Shown piece after piece: positions 9,698 to 19,549 of a stretch of DNA of 64,000 nt. This stretch comes from Channallabes apus (Eukaryota; Chordata; Actinopteri; Siluriformes; Clariidae). Location: the NCBI GenBank assembly GCA_030522415.1, contig CM060109.1, positions 28,173,392 through 28,237,391 of the forward strand. The letters are read 5' to 3'. Both the position numbers and the translations under genes were made by a program. The notes under the pieces are model-generated. The model was given only the letters and a program-made list of their open reading frames with translations, did not search any database and was not told the DNA's origin. Numbering within the stretch: the first letter of the stretch is position 1; every line of letters starts with the position of its first letter.

Positions 9698-12600
9698 GTA
9701 CCCCCCTGTCCAGGATCGGCTCCAGACGGTCCTGGGGTGGAGGATACCCTACGACGGTAGTCCCGAATGAGCTCAGGATCGAGGATGAACCGTGCTGGGA
9801 CCCAAGACCGCTCCTCGGGGCCGTAGCCCTCCCAATCGACCAGGTACTGGGTACCTCTGCCCCGAGGGCGCGAATCGAGGATCTGTCGCACGGTGTAGGC
9901 GGGACCGCCGTCAATGATTCGGGGGGGAGGAGCAGGGGGGGTGGGTGGAATCATGGGTGAAGTGATGAAAGGTTTTAGCTGAGATGTGTGAAATACAGGG
10001 TGGATCCGGAGCGCCGCAGGCAGCTGGAGCCGGTAGGTGACAGGGTTAATCTGTAGAGTGATGCGGTATGGTCCGATGAATCTGGGTGATAGTTTTCGTG
10101 ATTCAGTGTGCAGATGAAGGTTTCTGGTGGAAAGCCATACCTTGTCACCTACGTGGTACAAACGTCCCGGGGGGTGTCGACGGCGATGTTGGGTGGCGTA
10201 GCTGATGTTAGCCCGTTGAATAGCGAGATTGGCCTGGTGCCACAGCCGCCGACACCTACGGACCAACTGTTGGGCCGATGGTACGTCAACCTCCGGTTCC
10301 TGGTGATTGAACATCGGAGGTTGGAAACCATGACAAACCTCAAATGGGCTTAGGTTGGTGGCTGAGGAGACGTGGAGGTTGTGGGAGAGTTCGGCCCATT
10401 TGAGGTAGCGGGCCCAGGAGCGCTGGCGATCCGAAACAAAGCACCTCAGGTAGCGCTCCAGTTGTTGGTTGGTCCGTTCCGTCTGACCATTAGTCTGGGG
10501 ATGGTACCCAGATGAGAGACTACAGGTGGAATTGATCAGACGGCAGAAGGCCTTCCAGAACCGGGCAGTGAACTGGGGCCCCCTGTCCGAGACGATGTCC
10601 TTTGGGAACCCATGCAGTCGGACTACGTGTTCCAGTATCAGCTCGGCTGTGTTTTTTGCTGATGGGAGTCCGGTTAGGGCCACCAGGTGCACGGCTTTGG
10701 AGAACCGATCCACGATGGTTAGTATGGTGTTCTTTCCTTCTGATGCCGGCAGGCCCGTGATGAAATCCAGGGCGATGTGCGTCCAGGGCCGACGGGGAAC
10801 TGGGAGTGGTTGGAGTTCTCCGGGTGCAGGTTGGTTCGTGTCCTTGGCCCTGGCGCACACCGGGCACGCCTGAACGAACTCTATGGTGTCCTTGCGGATG
10901 GAGGGCCACCAGAAGGCCCGTCGGATGAACGAGAGAGTTCGTAGTGTTCCTGGGTGTCCGGCGATGGTGGATGAGTGGCCCCACTGGAGAACCTCCGTCC
11001 TTAGATGTTGTGGCACGTAGAGTCGCCCAGGCGGCACGCCTGCCGGTTCGGTCTCCGTAGCCTGTGCCTGGCGGACCCTGGTTTCCAAATCCCAGTGGAG
11101 GGGTGCGATGATGCGTGATGGGGGAATGACAGGCACGGGGTCCACCCGGGGAAGGTCGTCCTCATGTTGACGTGATAGGGCGTCGGCCTTGATGTTCTTC
11201 GACCCCGGGCGGTATGACAGATGGAAGTTATACTGTTCGAAAAACAGAGCCCACCGTGCCTGTCGTGGATTGAGCTGCTTCAGGTTCTTGATGGTGATTA
11301 AGTTTTGGTGATCGGTCCAGACGATGAACGGCTCACTGACGCCCTGGAGCCAGTGACGCCATTCCTCCAAAGCCCACTTTATGCCCAACAGCTCGCGGTC
11401 CCCTACCCCGTATCGCTGCTGAGTGGGATCAAATTTTTTGGAGAAGAAACTGCAGGGGTGCAGTTTCTGGTCTGGACCTCGCTGAGAGAGAACGGCGCCG
11501 GCGCCCACATCCGACGCGTCCACCTCTACAACGAAGGGTTTGTTGGCATCCGGGTGTAGAAGGATGGGAGCGGTGGTGAATCGGTGACAGAGTTCTTTGA
11601 ATGCGGCGATGGCAGATGGGGTGAGTAGAAACTGATGAGATGGGAGCCTGGTCAATGTGGTTAATGGAGCGGCAACTGTACTGTAGCCCCGGATAAAGCG
11701 ACGATAGAAATTCGCAAACCCGAGAAACCGTTGAAGTTGCTTGAGTGTCCTGGGTAGGGGCCAGTGACGTACAACCTCTAGCTTCTGCGGGTCCATGGCC
11801 ACACCCTGGGACGAGATGATAAAACCCAGGAACGTGGTGGAGTGCTCGTGAAAAGCACATTTTTCCAGCTTGCAGTACAGTTGGTGAGCGAGCAATCTCT
11901 TTAAAACGGCACGTACATGTTGGATATGTTCTTCGGTGTTGTGGGAGTAAATCAGAATGTCGTCCAGGTAGACGAACACCCATCGGCCCAGCATGTCCCG
12001 GAGGACGTCATTTATGAACTGTTGGAAGGCCGAGGGTGCATTGCAGAGTCCAAATGGTATGACCAGGCTCTCGTAATGTCCGGTAGGTGTGATGAAAGCA
12101 GTCTTCCACTCATCACCCTCTCTGATGCGCACCAAGTTGTAGGCGCTCCGGAGGTCCAACTTCGTAAACATGGTGGCACCAGAGAGGGCGTCCAGGGCTG
12201 AGTTGGTGAGTGGTAGCGGGTGTCGGTTTTTGATGGTGATGTTGTTTAGCCCCCGATAGTCGACACATGGGCGAAGTTCGCCCCCTTTCTTCTTTACGAA
12301 GAAAAACCCCGCGGCGGCAGGCGAGGTGGATGGCCGGATGGTTCCATGGCGGAGGGCCTTGGTGACATACTCTTCCATCGCCTGCGTCTCCGAGGTGGAT
12401 AATGAGTAGAGATGGCCGCGGGGGGGTACGGACCCCGGCTGGAGCTCTATGGCCAGGTCACAAGGACGATGAGGTGGGAGGTAGGCGGCCCGTCTCTTGC
12501 AGAAAACTTCAGCCAGGTCCCGATAGGCGACGGGGATGGCGTTGGTGTCGACGTCGGGGGCCTCGGACTCCTTGGAACACGTCCCAGCCGGTGCCTGTAG

Positions 12601-13116
12601 GCAAAGTTCGCTGCAGGTCGGGCCCCACTGGAGGATCCGGTTTTGAGTCCATGAGATGAGCGGGTCATGTCGGATCAGCCATGGATAGCCTAGGATGATG
12701 GGAGGTGAGGAGATGGGAGTGAGGTGTAGCTGGAGCTGTTCTTTGTGCTGGTTGATTTCGAGGGTGATGAGCTGGGTTTGGTGAGTGATGTGGCTGGACG
12801 AAAGGGGCCGACCGTCGACTGATGTGATGCGAATCGGCTGGGATAACGCCTCGATTTTTACCCCCACTTCTTTGGCATAGGTAGAGTCAATGAAGTTACC
12901 TGCGGCACCAGAATCGATAAACGCGGCACTTCTGACCCGTTTGTGGCCAATTTGGAGGATTACCTGAACCGTTAGTCGCGAGATGGTGGAGTTGGTGGTG
13001 GTGGAGAGTTGGATCTGGCCCGGTGAATCTCTCCTTCGGTTCACCGGGGCTGGGCGTTTCCCGGGCGCAGTGGGCAGATCGCCCGGTGATGTGACGCCGA
13101 CCCACAGTAGGCACAC
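9652..13116 (-). CDS. Pol polyprotein: PR-RT-RH-IN-chromodomain
   Basis: A 1,154-codon open frame with no stop. Visible motifs: protease DSG at 68-70; reverse transcriptase with LDLRSAYN (Asp321) and YLDD (383-386); RNase H Asp533, Glu575 and Asp602; integrase zinc site His714, His721, Cys751, Cys754; integrase catalytic Asp784, Asp844, Glu880 (D-D-35-E); C-terminal chromodomain at about 1073-1122 ([17 protein letters not shown]). All key residues are present, so the enzyme set looks functional. The Met at 13116 is probably not the true start: entry is expected by -1 frameshifting from gag at 13062-13056. The last 15 codons lie in the 3' LTR. Chromodomains of this type steer integration to particular chromatin marks. 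Confidence 0.95.
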   Translation of the reverse strand: MCLLWVGVTSPGDLPTAPGKRPAPVNRRRDSPGQIQLSTTTNSTISRLTVQVILQIGHKRVRSAAFIDSGAAGNFIDSTYAKEVGVKIEALSQPIRITSVDGRPLSSSHITHQTQLITLEINQHKEQLQLHLTPISSPPIILGYPWLIRHDPLISWTQNRILQWGPTCSELCLQAPAGTCSKESEAPDVDTNAIPVAYRDLAEVFCKRRAAYLPPHRPCDLAIELQPGSVPPRGHLYSLSTSETQAMEEYVTKALRHGTIRPSTSPAAAGFFFVKKKGGELRPCVDYRGLNNITIKNRHPLPLTNSALDALSGATMFTKLDLRSAYNLVRIREGDEWKTAFITPTGHYESLVIPFGLCNAPSAFQQFINDVLRDMLGRWVFVYLDDILIYSHNTEEHIQHVRAVLKRLLAHQLYCKLEKCAFHEHSTTFLGFIISSQGVAMDPQKLEVVRHWPLPRTLKQLQRFLGFANFYRRFIRGYSTVAAPLTTLTRLPSHQFLLTPSAIAAFKELCHRFTTAPILLHPDANKPFVVEVDASDVGAGAVLSQRGPDQKLHPCSFFSKKFDPTQQRYGVGDRELLGIKWALEEWRHWLQGVSEPFIVWTDHQNLITIKNLKQLNPRQARWALFFEQYNFHLSYRPGSKNIKADALSRQHEDDLPRVDPVPVIPPSRIIAPLHWDLETRVRQAQATETEPAGVPPGRLYVPQHLRTEVLQWGHSSTIAGHPGTLRTLSFIRRAFWWPSIRKDTIEFVQACPVCARAKDTNQPAPGELQPLPVPRRPWTHIALDFITGLPASEGKNTILTIVDRFSKAVHLVALTGLPSAKNTAELILEHVVRLHGFPKDIVSDRGPQFTARFWKAFCRLINSTCSLSSGYHPQTNGQTERTNQQLERYLRCFVSDRQRSWARYLKWAELSHNLHVSSATNLSPFEVCHGFQPPMFNHQEPEVDVPSAQQLVRRCRRLWHQANLAIQRANISYATQHRRRHPPGRLYHVGDKVWLSTRNLHLHTESRKLSPRFIGPYRITLQINPVTYRLQLPAALRIHPVFHTSQLKPFITSPMIPPTPPAPPPRIIDGGPAYTVRQILDSRPRGRGTQYLVDWEGYGPEERSWVPARFILDPELIRDYRRRVSSTPGPSGADPGQGGTVMHTQPAPGTRTRK
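9701..9706 (-). promoter_or_regulatory. Polypurine tract of the chromovirus
   Basis: GGGGGG on the minus strand followed by TAC and the LTR start TGTCA. It is the expected primer site for plus-strand synthesis and lies inside the pol frame, where it is read as Gly-Gly-Thr-Val. The repeat-ORF element at 54587-59154 has the same layout. Confidence 0.65.
13019..13062 (-). promoter_or_regulatory. -1 ribosomal frameshift signal at gag/pol
   Basis: On the minus strand, the slippery heptamer GGGAAAC (13062-13056) is in the gag frame as G-GGA-AAC. A 7-base spacer GCCCAGC (13055-13049) leads to a perfect 9-bp stem CCCGGTGAA (13048-13040) / TTCACCGGG (13027-13019) with a 12-base loop. The gag stop is at 13043-13041, inside the stem. 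Slipping back one base joins gag to the pol frame. Confidence 0.8.
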
Positions 13117-13823
13117 AGCCCTTCTCGGAACCGGCGTTCGCGTTCGGCTACGGTCAGGGAGGCGCGTCCTAATTGCATGGGTTCCCCGGCTCCCGTGTCA
13201 ACCACGGCAGGAGGTGGAGATCCGACTGGTTCCATACGGGTGTTAGTGAAGATGGCAGGTGGTCGTGGGGCGGTGTAGGAGAAGGTGGGTGCAGGCGGCA
13301 GGGTCCTTGGGGCTGGCTTCGGGCGAGACAGGAGGCGCTGATCGATGCGCAGAGCTAACTGGATCAGTCCTTCGAGGGTGGCGGGGAGTTCTCGCCCGCT
13401 GAGCTCATCTTTGATTCGTGAAGCCAGTCCCTCGTAGAAGGATGTCCGGAGCGCGGCGTCTCCCCAGCTGGTCTGCACGGCGAGGGTTCGGAACTCCGCG
13501 CTATACCGGCTCACGGACGATCCCCCCTGCCGCAGATGGTAGAGTTTGGAGTCGGTCTCCACCTCGCCCGCTGGGTGTTCAAAAGTCAATCGAAGTTGGC
13601 GGGTAAACTCATTATAAGAGTGGGCGGTATCAGAATCCGATTTGAGAACTGCCGTGGCCCACTCAGCTGCCTGCCCTGTTAGCAAGGAGACCAGGAGAGC
13701 GATGCGTAGCCGATCGGTGGAGTACTTGGTGGAATTAAACTCGAACACCAGATCGAGCGCTGTTAAGAATACATCACATCTCCCGTCTATGCCATTCCAT
13801 TTATCTGGTAGAGAAATAAACAC
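13041..13823 (-). CDS. Gag capsid and nucleocapsid of the chromovirus
   Basis: A 260-codon frame with a retrotransposon Gag capsid region ([43 protein letters not shown]) and a zinc knuckle near the end: C237, C240, H245, C250 (C-X2-C-X4-H-X4-C). Gag forms the virus-like particle that packages the RNA. The first Met (13823) is probably internal because the frame lies just after the 12-G run. The stop at 13043-13041 lies 12 bases after a GGGAAAC slippery site, and Pol is in the -1 frame. Confidence 0.85.
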   Translation of the reverse strand: MFISLPDKWNGIDGRCDVFLTALDLVFEFNSTKYSTDRLRIALLVSLLTGQAAEWATAVLKSDSDTAHSYNEFTRQLRLTFEHPAGEVETDSKLYHLRQGGSSVSRYSAEFRTLAVQTSWGDAALRTSFYEGLASRIKDELSGRELPATLEGLIQLALRIDQRLLSRPKPAPRTLPPAPTFSYTAPRPPAIFTNTRMEPVGSPPPAVVDTGAGEPMQLGRASLTVAERERRFREGLCAYCGSASHHRAICPLRPGNAQPR

Positions 13824-13824
13824 A

Positions 13825-14085
13825 TCAGAAGAAGGGGGGGGGGGGATGCGGAGTCGCGGCCGCCGCGACGGGAGGCCTGCTAGCCGCGCTAGCGACAGCC
13901 GCGCGGAGATCCGCGTTCTCCTGCCGGAGCTCCGCCACCTCGCGGCGCAAGGCCGCGAGGTCTTGGAGGCCCCGGCTCAGATTAGCGATCTCTCCGGTTA
14001 GCTTATCGATAAGCACGGCATGCTGATCTACCACATCGCAGAGGTGCGCATGATCCGCTGGGTTTACCGCGGAAGGCTCAGTCAT
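13825..14085 (-). CDS. Gag N-terminal part of the chromovirus
   Basis: An 86-codon frame starting two bases inside the 5' LTR. It contains a coiled-coil-like stretch (IANLSRGLQDLAALRREVAE, LRQENADLRAAVA) followed by an Ala/Pro-rich tail, as in fish gypsy Gag proteins. The frame is lost at a run of 12 G (13834-13845 on the plus strand), after which the main Gag frame continues one register away. Whether this is a genuine lesion, polymorphism or homopolymer sequencing error cannot be told here. Confidence 0.8.
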   Translation of the reverse strand: MTEPSAVNPADHAHLCDVVDQHAVLIDKLTGEIANLSRGLQDLAALRREVAELRQENADLRAAVASAASRPPVAAAATPHPPPPFF

Positions 14086-14086
14086 T
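14076..14086 (-). promoter_or_regulatory. Self-primer binding site of the chromovirus
   Basis: AATGACTGAGC lies one base inside the 5' LTR and is exactly complementary (11 of 11) to GCTCAGTCATT at 14360-14350 in the LTR. It shows no resemblance to a tRNA 3' end. In Tf1 and the sushi group the first 11 bases of the RNA pair with the primer site and prime reverse transcription. The gag ATG (14085-14083) is inside this site. Confidence 0.75.
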
Positions 14087-14087
14087 C

Positions 14088-14458
14088 TGTCACGAACTAA
14101 CCTGGGATGATCAGAAGACGTAGCTTAGCGGTTAGCCCTTTGTTGCGTGAATGGTAAACCCAAACGCGGAAGAACACGAGTAGGCAGGATAATCACGCTG
14201 TTTGTTTTAAGGACTCTCATAAAAGGAGAGCAAGGGAAAGACACAATCTAACCCGCGTCCTATAAACACACACTCAATCAGAAAGTAATACCAAGATAGT
14301 GAGTACTCACGGTTTGGTGAACGATTCCGAAACGACATCGGGCGAACTCAATGACTGAGCGTTGTACTATCGTTTGTTTACCTCTTTTATACTTCCTGGT
14401 TTGACGCCCGCCTTACTTCCGGGTCCTAGTGCCGGGCGCAGGTTGAGTGTGCATGACA
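14088..14458 (-). repeat. 5' LTR of the chromovirus (element orientation)
   Basis: A 371-bp LTR. On the minus strand it has a TATA box TATAAAAG at 14391-14384. Thirty-one bases on, at 14360, begins GCTCAGTCATT, which is complementary to the primer site just inside the LTR. The transcript start is therefore inferred at about 14360. Confidence 0.95.
14384..14391 (-). promoter_or_regulatory. TATA box in the chromovirus LTR
   Basis: TATAAAAG on the minus strand, 31 bases upstream of the stretch that would be the 5' end of the genomic RNA if self-priming is used. An equivalent copy lies in the other LTR. Confidence 0.7.
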
Positions 14459-14574
14459 CTTATAGGCTTAGAGTGAATTGAATTTCATTATATACTGTAG
14501 TGCAGTACAATGAAATTTAATGTTTTCATCCACTTCATTAATGCCTCATATAATAAATTAAAACATGCTTGCTC

Positions 14575-14905
14575 ACTCATCGTCTATACCGTTTTATCCT
14601 GTTTACAGGGTCGTAGTGCGCCTGGACCCTATTCCAGAAGACTTAGGATACAAGACAGGGTAGGGGGCCAATCCATCTCATACCTGTACATACACACATT
14701 CATTCACACTACGGGCTATTTGGGAATGCCATTAAGCCTAATCTTAATGTCTGTGGACTGTAGGAGGAAACCGCAGTACTTGGAGGAAACATACTATACC
14801 AAGCATGAGGAAAACATGCAAACTCCATGCACATAGACAAGACGAACCCAGACCCTGGAGGTACAAGGTGACAGTGCTTACCACTAAGCCACCATGCTGC
14901 GAAAT
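14575..14905 (+). repeat. L2/Mermaid-type tail repeat
   Basis: Contains ATCGTCTATACCG, CAGGGTCGTAGTGCGCCTGG, GCCTAATCTTAATGTC and GCTTACCACTAAGCCACCATG. It is a degenerate copy of the family also seen at 3870-4112. Confidence 0.7.
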
Positions 14906-15713
14906 ACAATATAATATGCAATATATAAAGGAAAGTCTACATATATTGCAAATGTTTCATGTTAAAATTGCCTCAAGTTGTGCAAAATTATGGTTCTAGG
15001 TCAAAGTGCAATAAAGTAGTTATACTGCAATTGTAAATGCAACATCTTAACCAGGGCACTCATTGGACTTGCTAATTTAAGTCTGTTCATTGTTTTTTTT
15101 ACCTTTGTCTCCTGCATATAAAAAAAAATAAATAAATAAATAAAAAATAGTAAGCATCATCATTGTAATGTTGCAGTGATACCTGTCTAGTAACTGTTAG
15201 CTACCTCATTTGTAAATGATATAGTAGTACAGCAAGCTAGACCAATATGCCCTTAAAATGAGCGTATGTAGCCTGGGCTTTAATCACATGGAACAAACTA
15301 TATCAGGCAGCACCCTTGTTATTATGGCTGCATCACAGCCATGCTAGTATCCAGCACAACAACACGCCATCTTGTGTGATATTTACCGAATATATATAAC
15401 TTAGTTATATTACCTGATGAGAACTGTAAATATCACCAACTTTTTGTAAGGTTTGATAAATAATATCTAAGGACTTTCTAAACATTTTGCATTATCTGGT
15501 ATCTCATCGTGTGGTCAGAAAACTCTGTGGGGATAAAAATTTAGCCAGTGACTTTTTATCATTTGACTTGTTAGTCTTATCTGCGGCAGGCAGATGATGT
15601 TGATGAGTTATCTACAGTATCATGATGACTTATTTTCAGACATGAACATCAGTTCACATTAAACTATACAGTACTGTATATAGTTTTACAGGATAGCATA
15701 CAGTACACTCATT
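14906..15713. other. No gene recognised
   Basis: AT-rich sequence with an AAAT/AATA run near 15121-15150. No exon, RNA gene or mobile element was recognised. Confidence 0.5.
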
Positions 15714-15717
15714 CACT

Positions 15718-16440
15718 TGTAACGCTCAGAATTATTATTTGAGCTAATTACACTAAATCGGGGTCTAAGATCTAAAAACGGGTTAATCACACTTACTTCC
15801 GGTATTGCGCAACCTTCGCGGAGCAAGGAAAGACGGACACAACAACAGAATCCAAAACCAAACCAAAGTGTATTATTTACAAAAGACAAACCAATAAATG
15901 AAGTGCAACGAAAAAACAATATATACAAAATATAAACAAATATATACAATGTCAGTAGTGTGTGCGAGTGTGTGTGTGCGTATGTATGAATGTCCAAGTC
16001 CGTGTTATTGTAAATGTATGGAATGATGAAATGGGGAGATGGCTCGATCTCACCGGAGAAAGATGGTAAGTCCGGGAGCTCGAGAAACGGAATCAGAGGG
16101 GAATAGTTGACGTCCAGGAAAAGAATAATCCAGTGGCAATCGAAAACTAGCTCTCTCTCTGTCTCCATACACAGCGCTGCTTGCTTCATCTCTCCGTCAC
16201 AAATGTCATGCCGGTTCCGGCTTTATACCGGCACACGTGACCTGATAGGTCATCAGGGTTCCCTCGCGGCACAGCTGCGCATGCGCGCGTGAGCTTAACC
16301 CTTGGTGAGCGGAACCAAGGCACCGTTGCCATGGGGACGAAAAGAACCGAAAGGGGTCAGTTTGTCTGTGCAGGTGAGCAACATTAGCTCCTTCCTTTTT
16401 CCCCTGCTGTTTAACCGCCCCTTTATGTGGCCGCGCTACA
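15718..16440 (-). repeat. Probable solo LTR, 723 bp
   Basis: Begins TGTAACGCTC and ends GCGCTACA, so it has TG...CA ends. It is flanked by CACT at 15714-15717 and 16441-16444, a 4-bp target duplication. On the minus strand a TATAAAGCC box lies at about 16228-16220. There is no internal coding region or second LTR nearby, so it looks like the product of LTR-LTR recombination. The 158-codon open frame inside has no domain. Confidence 0.65.
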
Positions 16441-16444
16441 CACT

Positions 16445-16879
16445 ATCAAAATCTGTTAAAAGATGAGTTGAGCAAACTAGAGTAAGCATTCATACAGTTC
16501 TAGTCAAGGAAATTCGTATGTATAAAAGTCTCAAACCAGGTGAAATGATCAAAAGTTGCCCTTTACAACTGTACACTCACTTTTTTCAGTTACTCACAAT
16601 GTGCAGGAAAGTAGAGTAATAGATATGGAAAGCTCTTCTCTATAAATTAAATAAATAGGATGTTGTTGCAGTTTCCGATTCTGTTTGTTAATCTAGCAAC
16701 CGATCACACAAACACACCCAGATAACGCAAGTGCTACTTAAATATCTATATAATATTTAAAAGAAACATCACATATTTGCTTAAGAGAGTAGTTCAGAGA
16801 AGAAAGTTAAACATACAGTACAATAGCCTTTGGGGGGGGGGGGGGGCGAATAGTACATTCAACACTCAATATAATGTAC
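16445..16879. other. No gene recognised; 15-G run
   Basis: Contains a homopolymer of 15 G at 16832-16846, which may be an assembly-sensitive spot. Nothing else was recognised. Confidence 0.5.
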
Positions 16880-17887
16880 ATCTAAGGCAGTGGTTCTCAA
16901 ACTGTGGGGCGCGCCCCACTAGTGGGGAATACAGACATGACAGGTGGGGCGCAATGAACGGGAGGAAATAACAGGAAAGTACCTATTCTAATTCATGCTT
17001 TTCTTTATTGATAATGAAGAGCGTACGCTCAAAACTAAACAATCACACACAAATAAATGGATCATTAATACAAGTAAATTTAAAATAACATCAGTCGTGG
17101 GCCGGGAGAAAAAGTGGAACCATAGTGGAACAATAACGGTTTAACGTCGGGCCAACTTCAGCAGCGCTGCTCGAATCACAAACCTGCGCGACCCACTGGG
17201 CAGCGCTGCGCGACTCTGACAGAAATATACCGCGCCGACCATCAAAATAAATTTTCTGGGATGCGCACATACAAACCAGGCATGGCAAGGCGGAAACAAT
17301 AATAAACAATTCCTGACATTTTAAATAGTTTGTAAATAAAAACATAGTGCGTCGCATTCGAGCGGCGCTGCACTATCCACCGGGCCTCGCAAATAAACCA
17401 GATCATCACTGCGCTATTCAGGTAGTCGCGCTGCGCTGTATTTGCGCAGATATTTGGTTCAATCGGGTGCCACGGTTTCGTCCCACTTTTGATGTGTTTG
17501 GCTTCACATACACTTCGACAATGGAAGAAGACGAGCAGTGAGCTTGCTTATATGTGACAAAACCAACAACGAGGAGATTGTAAAGAAAAAAGGTGCCTCG
17601 TCTGTGGTGTGGAATTAGTTTGGGTATAAGAAAAGTGATACGAATGAGATGAACGTGATCCACTTTAAACATGTGGATTGCACAACCTGCAAAAATTGAA
17701 CAGCTGCTCTTATTGTTCACATATACTTCATATATTTTCTATATTGTGTATTGTTGTACAGTTATTTTATTTTAACTTTAGTTTTTATATTTTATTTATT
17801 CCTAGTTAAATTTACCCCCTATTTTATTTTTCATATTTATTTCCTATTCATAGTCTTTTATTTTAAGGTTTGAATTAAATAGAATTT

Positions 17888-18076
17888 TTGAATTTGATTT
17901 GCAAGGTACGCAAGTTCACTGTTTTAACAAGTGGTGGAAACACGTTAAACCTCTTCTATCATCTGAAATCCAAGCATCCAAACGAATATGGCCAAAGTAA
18001 AAAAAAATGCGGCAAACCTCAGCAATTCACAGTTTATATAAAATTACATTATGTAAAACAGTTTCTTTGTGTTTGA
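17888..18076 (+). pseudogene. BED-type zinc-finger fragment of a hAT protein
   Basis: Reads VLTSGGNTLNLFYHLKSKHP, the second half of a BED finger (two His spaced around LKSK), preceded by a degenerate Cys part (ICKVRKF). The frame ends soon after. It cannot make a transposase. Confidence 0.55.
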
Positions 18077-18208
18077 ATTTTTATTTATGCATTTTCAGAT
18101 ACAAATTGCTATATTGTGATTATATTGTTACCGAGGTAGAAAATAGCTTCTACTGTGATAGAAGATTTTGGTTATATCGCCCACCACTAATGAAGCCTAA
18201 CTTGCTTC

Positions 18209-18484
18209 ATGGTGGGGATGGTGGGGGCAGAGGAGAGACCTGTGTGTGTTTTGTGTCTTATACCGCTGGCAGCAGACCGCATGAGACCCAACAAATTAGG
18301 AAGACACTTAGAGACAACACACGTTAATAAGCCACTCGACTTCTTTCAAAGAAAGCTGGCAGAATACAGACAGCAGGAGAATCGCATGGTAAAATCTGAA
18401 TCAGTGGACAGCAAAGCACAAATGGCTTCATTTAAAGTTGCATACAGTATTGGCCAGTGCAAAAAAACTACAAACGATTGCTGA
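18209..18484 (+). pseudogene. ZBED-like transposase N-terminal fragment
   Basis: A 91-codon frame with a Cys-X2-Cys pair (VCVLC), then MRPNKLGRHLETTH and NKPLDFFQRKLAEY. This matches the zinc-finger start of ZBED5-like and related hAT transposases. It stops at FKVAYSIGQCKK, before the catalytic domain. It may come from the autonomous parent of the surrounding element. Confidence 0.6.
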
Positions 18485-18799
18485 GCAGCTAATAAACATG
18501 GGGTCAGTTATGCAAAGATAAGTGACAACGTAAGCCTTTTATAACAATTGCACGTGTATTTTATCTGTTTTTAACTTGGTGTTGTTTGATCTTATTGGTT
18601 TAGAAATTGATATTTCAATAAACAGTAAACTTGGCAGATTTCGTTATTATTTTGTTGACAAGTGGGGCTTGAAAATTTGCTCACCCCCTTAAGTGGGGAA
18701 TGACAGAAAAAGTTTGAGAACCACTGATCTAAGGTCTTTCCTGATTTTCATTTATTTCTACATTGTAAAGCAATAAATTACTTTAACTGAATGCAAGAC

Positions 18800-19170
18800 G
18801 TTGGCGGATCTTTCCTTTTCGGTTCCTTTAGAAAAACCACGAGCTGCAAGTAGTTATGGTTGGCGGAGTTTGAATGCAGGGACGGACACACACCACGCAA
18901 TCCCGGAGACGGAGCCAGGGGAGACAGAACAGGACACTTCTAGGGAAACAAAGGAGTACAGGTAAGTAGTTTGGTAAGTATGCGTTTCTTACTTTACTCT
19001 TGGTAGAATCGGTCCACTTTCGTCTGTACCTGCCCGGACACTGATCGCTGCGCTGCGTGGTGTGTGCTTTTAAGTGTTTGCGTTGATTGGCATCAGGTGG
19101 CGGTGATTAGTATTCCGGAGATGGGGGGCGTTGTGATTGGCTAGGTTCGGAGCCTGGCCCGACTGTGACA
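18800..19170 (-). repeat. LTR-like GC-rich fragment
   Basis: GC-rich, non-coding, ending CCCGACTGTGACA, the style of a fish gypsy LTR end. No second copy or target duplication was found and the left limit is uncertain. Confidence 0.3.
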
Positions 19171-19549
19171 GAAACAGGGTCTCATCAGACCAAATGACCT
19201 TTTTCAATGATTCACAGTACATTCTTTATGCTCCCTAACAAATTGAAGCCATTTTGTCCTATTAGCCACACTGATAAGTGGTTTTCTTAATTACACAACT
19301 GTTTTGTCCAAATCCCTTGAGGTCTCTTATCTCATTGTGCGTGTGGAAATACTGATACTTTTACTATTAAAAGTGGATGTTTTTTTGTGATTTAATATCA
19401 CCAAAAGTATCATGATCATAAAAAATAATAATAATTATTCAAATTCCAACCACATTTCTTTCTTGTGCTGTTAATTAAGAAAAAAAAACAAAAAAGAACA
19501 ATAGCATTGAATAAGAAGATGTGTCTAGACATTTGACTGGTACTGTATA
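19171..19549 (-). mobile_element. Truncated Tc1-like transposon end
   Basis: The minus strand near 19171-19205 reads a Tc1-type WSDET motif, followed upstream by degenerate N-terminal sequence. A terminal repeat GTCTAGACATTTGACTGG ends in TACTGTA near 19546, matching a common Tc1 inverted-repeat pattern. The other end is missing. Confidence 0.6.

Larger units (their letters stand above)
9327..14458 (-). mobile_element. Chromodomain Ty3/gypsy LTR retrotransposon (chromovirus)
   Basis: A complete 5,132-bp element on the minus strand. The two 371-bp LTRs (TG...CA) appear identical by eye and are flanked by a 5-bp duplication CTTAT at 9322-9326 and 14459-14463. Gag and Pol follow with protease, reverse transcriptase, RNase H, integrase and a C-terminal chromodomain. 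The order RT-RH-IN places it in Ty3/gypsy and the chromodomain places it among chromoviruses. Matching LTRs imply a recent insertion. The only visible lesion is a frameshift in gag at a 12-G run. It lies between the foldback nest and an L2 repeat, away from host exons. Confidence 0.95.
16888..18726 (+). mobile_element. hAT transposon, Charlie/ZBED-like, non-autonomous
   Basis: Terminal inverted repeats CAGTGGTTCTCAAACT and its complement are flanked by the 8-bp duplication ATCTAAGG at 16880-16887 and 18727-18734, diagnostic of hAT. The 1,839-bp element keeps only zinc-finger pieces of a transposase and no catalytic or dimerisation domain. A GC-rich portion at about 17130-17450 contains several CAGCGCTGC-type short palindromes. 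Confidence 0.85.

Noticed and set aside
9606..9960. Short frames on both strands near the 3' LTR of the chromovirus
   Set aside because: They overlap the pol frame, which has full motif support, and have no domains.
12402..13606. Plus-strand frames in the gag and pol region
   Set aside because: Antisense shadows of GC-rich gag-pol sequence.
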